From Nitrososphaeraceae archaeon (GTDB lineage Archaea > Thermoproteota > Nitrososphaeria > Nitrososphaerales > Nitrosopumilaceae), in the NCBI GenBank assembly GCA_025930495.1, contig JAICOU010000009.1, positions 1-37,507 on the forward strand: a DNA stretch of 37,507 nt, written 5' to 3'. Position numbers and translations under genes: made by a program. The notes below the pieces were generated by a model, which worked only from the letters and a program-made list of their open reading frames with translations, made no database searches and was not told the origin of the DNA. This document shows, one piece after another, positions 36,094 through 37,507 of the stretch; within the stretch, counting starts at the first letter, position 1, and each line of letters starts with the position of its first letter.

Positions 36094-37173
36094 CTATTTT
36101 ACAACTACTAGCACTACAGGTCCTTGATTAGCTATTGGGATATTGTTTCTATCCCAAACAAATGTTTCAATAAAAAACAAGCCAGTGTTTTCAGGAATCC
36201 AGTCTATTGATTGAGATTGACTACCAGCCCCGATATAACGTCCATCATATTTTCCTATAAATTCTACAAATGGGGTTTTACCAGATTGCTTAATTTGAAC
36301 ATAGTAACTATATGGAGTTTCATTGGATTTTTGATCTGCTGAAAATTGAATCCAAGCTTTGCTCTGGATTTTTACTGTTGAACCTACATTAATTTCTGAA
36401 AGTGATTTTCCTTGAGAATCAAGTACAGATACATCAGAGATTGTAACTAGTCTTGTTGTTATTTCTGATTCAGGAAGTTTTACATCAACAGTATCAGAAT
36501 AAAATACATCTGACTCAGAAAATAAAAGAAATCCTACAGGAAATCCCACGTAACTTGTTTGAATTTTTTCATTGAAACTAAAATTTATTATTTCATTTAA
36601 CATAACAGCGCCAATCGGTATGGTAGATACTCCTACTATTCTAGGAGGATCAAAATTATCATAGAAAGCAAGATAGACATTAGTATTATTTATTGGAGCA
36701 GCGCCATTTTTTAAGACTCCTGAAAAGCGAAGAGTGTCATCTAAGACAATATCACCTAATTCTATGGATAATTGCTTTGATTTTGAAGAAGAAGAATTGA
36801 ATCCCTCAAGAGAAACAGACACTTGGGTTATGTCAGGATTTTGAGAATTTGTTCTGATCATATAAGGGGATTTTCCGAGAGGAGGAATAACTTCCAAGAT
36901 AGTTCCACCTTCAATAATTTCTAGAGGTTCATCACTAACATCATCATAAAAATTTACATGTATACGTACATCTGTAATTGAAGTAAGAGTACTGGTATTT
37001 TCAACTGCACCTACAACCACAGCATATCCTTCATCATCTTTGTAAACAAATGGAGAATCGCTTGTAAGAACTGCAGACAAAGTAGGTTTGTTATCAGAAT
37101 ATTCTTGAGAAAATCCAGAGGATATTGGAAATAGAATCAAAATTAAAAATATACTAAGAATAATTTTCTTCAT
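36094..37173 (-). CDS. Secreted beta-rich hypothetical protein
   Basis: Signal peptide MKKIILSIFLILILFPISSGFS; repeated VxVxFYDN and NFSFNEKI strands suggest Ig-like/CARDB-like domains. Confidence 0.65.
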   Translation of the reverse strand: MKKIILSIFLILILFPISSGFSQEYSDNKPTLSAVLTSDSPFVYKDDEGYAVVVGAVENTSTLTSITDVRIHVNFYDDVSDEPLEIIEGGTILEVIPPLGKSPYMIRTNSQNPDITQVSVSLEGFNSSSSKSKQLSIELGDIVLDDTLRFSGVLKNGAAPINNTNVYLAFYDNFDPPRIVGVSTIPIGAVMLNEIINFSFNEKIQTSYVGFPVGFLLFSESDVFYSDTVDVKLPESEITTRLVTISDVSVLDSQGKSLSEINVGSTVKIQSKAWIQFSADQKSNETPYSYYVQIKQSGKTPFVEFIGKYDGRYIGAGSQSQSIDWIPENTGLFFIETFVWDRNNIPIANQGPVVLVVVK

Positions 37174-37299
37174 ACAAATTTTATTAATTAGAGACTAATT
37201 TTGTGCAACATATGATATAGTGAACAAGAAAGGTAACAACGTTTAACCCAGTTAGCACTAGATCATCAATAATAAAAAGAAGTTAAAAAAATGTAAATT

Positions 37300-37407
37300 T
37301 TATCGTCTTTTCTTCATTGCTGTTATTGCCATCCAGTAAACTAAACCTGGTGCCAATCCAACAATAAGTGGAATCCATACCGGCCATGCATCAGCTGCGC
37401 TTGTCAT
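37300..37407 (-). CDS. 35-aa single-TM microprotein
   Basis: MTSAADAWPVWIPLIVGLAPGLVYWMAITAMKKRR*; good TM plus basic C-terminus; not in ORF track. Confidence 0.55.
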   Translation of the reverse strand: MTSAADAWPVWIPLIVGLAPGLVYWMAITAMKKRR

Positions 37408-37484
37408 AGATTAAAACCGAAACTTATCCTATTTAAATCCATCCAGATATCTGAAATTCAGAATTGATCCGAGTATAACGTAAG

Positions 37485-37507
37485 TGGACTGGACGGGATT
37501 TGAACCC
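37485..37507 (-). tRNA. 3' end of a tRNA (truncated by window edge, isotype unknown)
   Basis: Minus strand GGGTTCAAATCCCGTCCAGTCCA: T-arm with TTCAAAT loop and 3' acceptor strand. Confidence 0.75.

Overview
AT-rich archaeal chromosomal window that looks like a marine ammonia-oxidising thaumarchaeote (Nitrosopumilus-like, judged from gene content only). Most of it is housekeeping: glmM-type phosphohexomutase, thiL, rps11, a PDCD5-like protein, rtcB, purB, a PTPS homologue, pterin-carbinolamine dehydratase, valS-type synthetase, pdxS/pdxT, aconitase, pheS/pheT, trpS and archaeal PPAT. The left 5.3 kb is an exported/surface-protein cluster: a truncated YCF48/BNR-like repeat protein, an orphan 'GTCG...FTVTC' module, an RTX-like repeat protein, a subtilase carrying the same module at its C terminus, and a CFI-box-type protein. 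Next to it are tRNA-Cys, a cupredoxin and an AIPR-family protein with a nuclease-like N terminus. The points most worth a second look are: (1) a tRNA-Trp(CCA) gene apparently interrupted by two introns, the larger with anticodon-complementary and box C/D-like sequence; (2) an unannotated, strongly structured ~163-nt RNA candidate at about 29497-29659; (3) a secreted module shared by a stand-alone protein and the subtilase; (4) a PTPS homologue with a nuclease-like N-terminal extension; (5) a tRNA-Thr with an unusual T-loop; (6) several microproteins absent from the ORF track. I saw no CRISPR array, transposase or clear integrase. All assignments come from reading sequence and motifs, with no database search.
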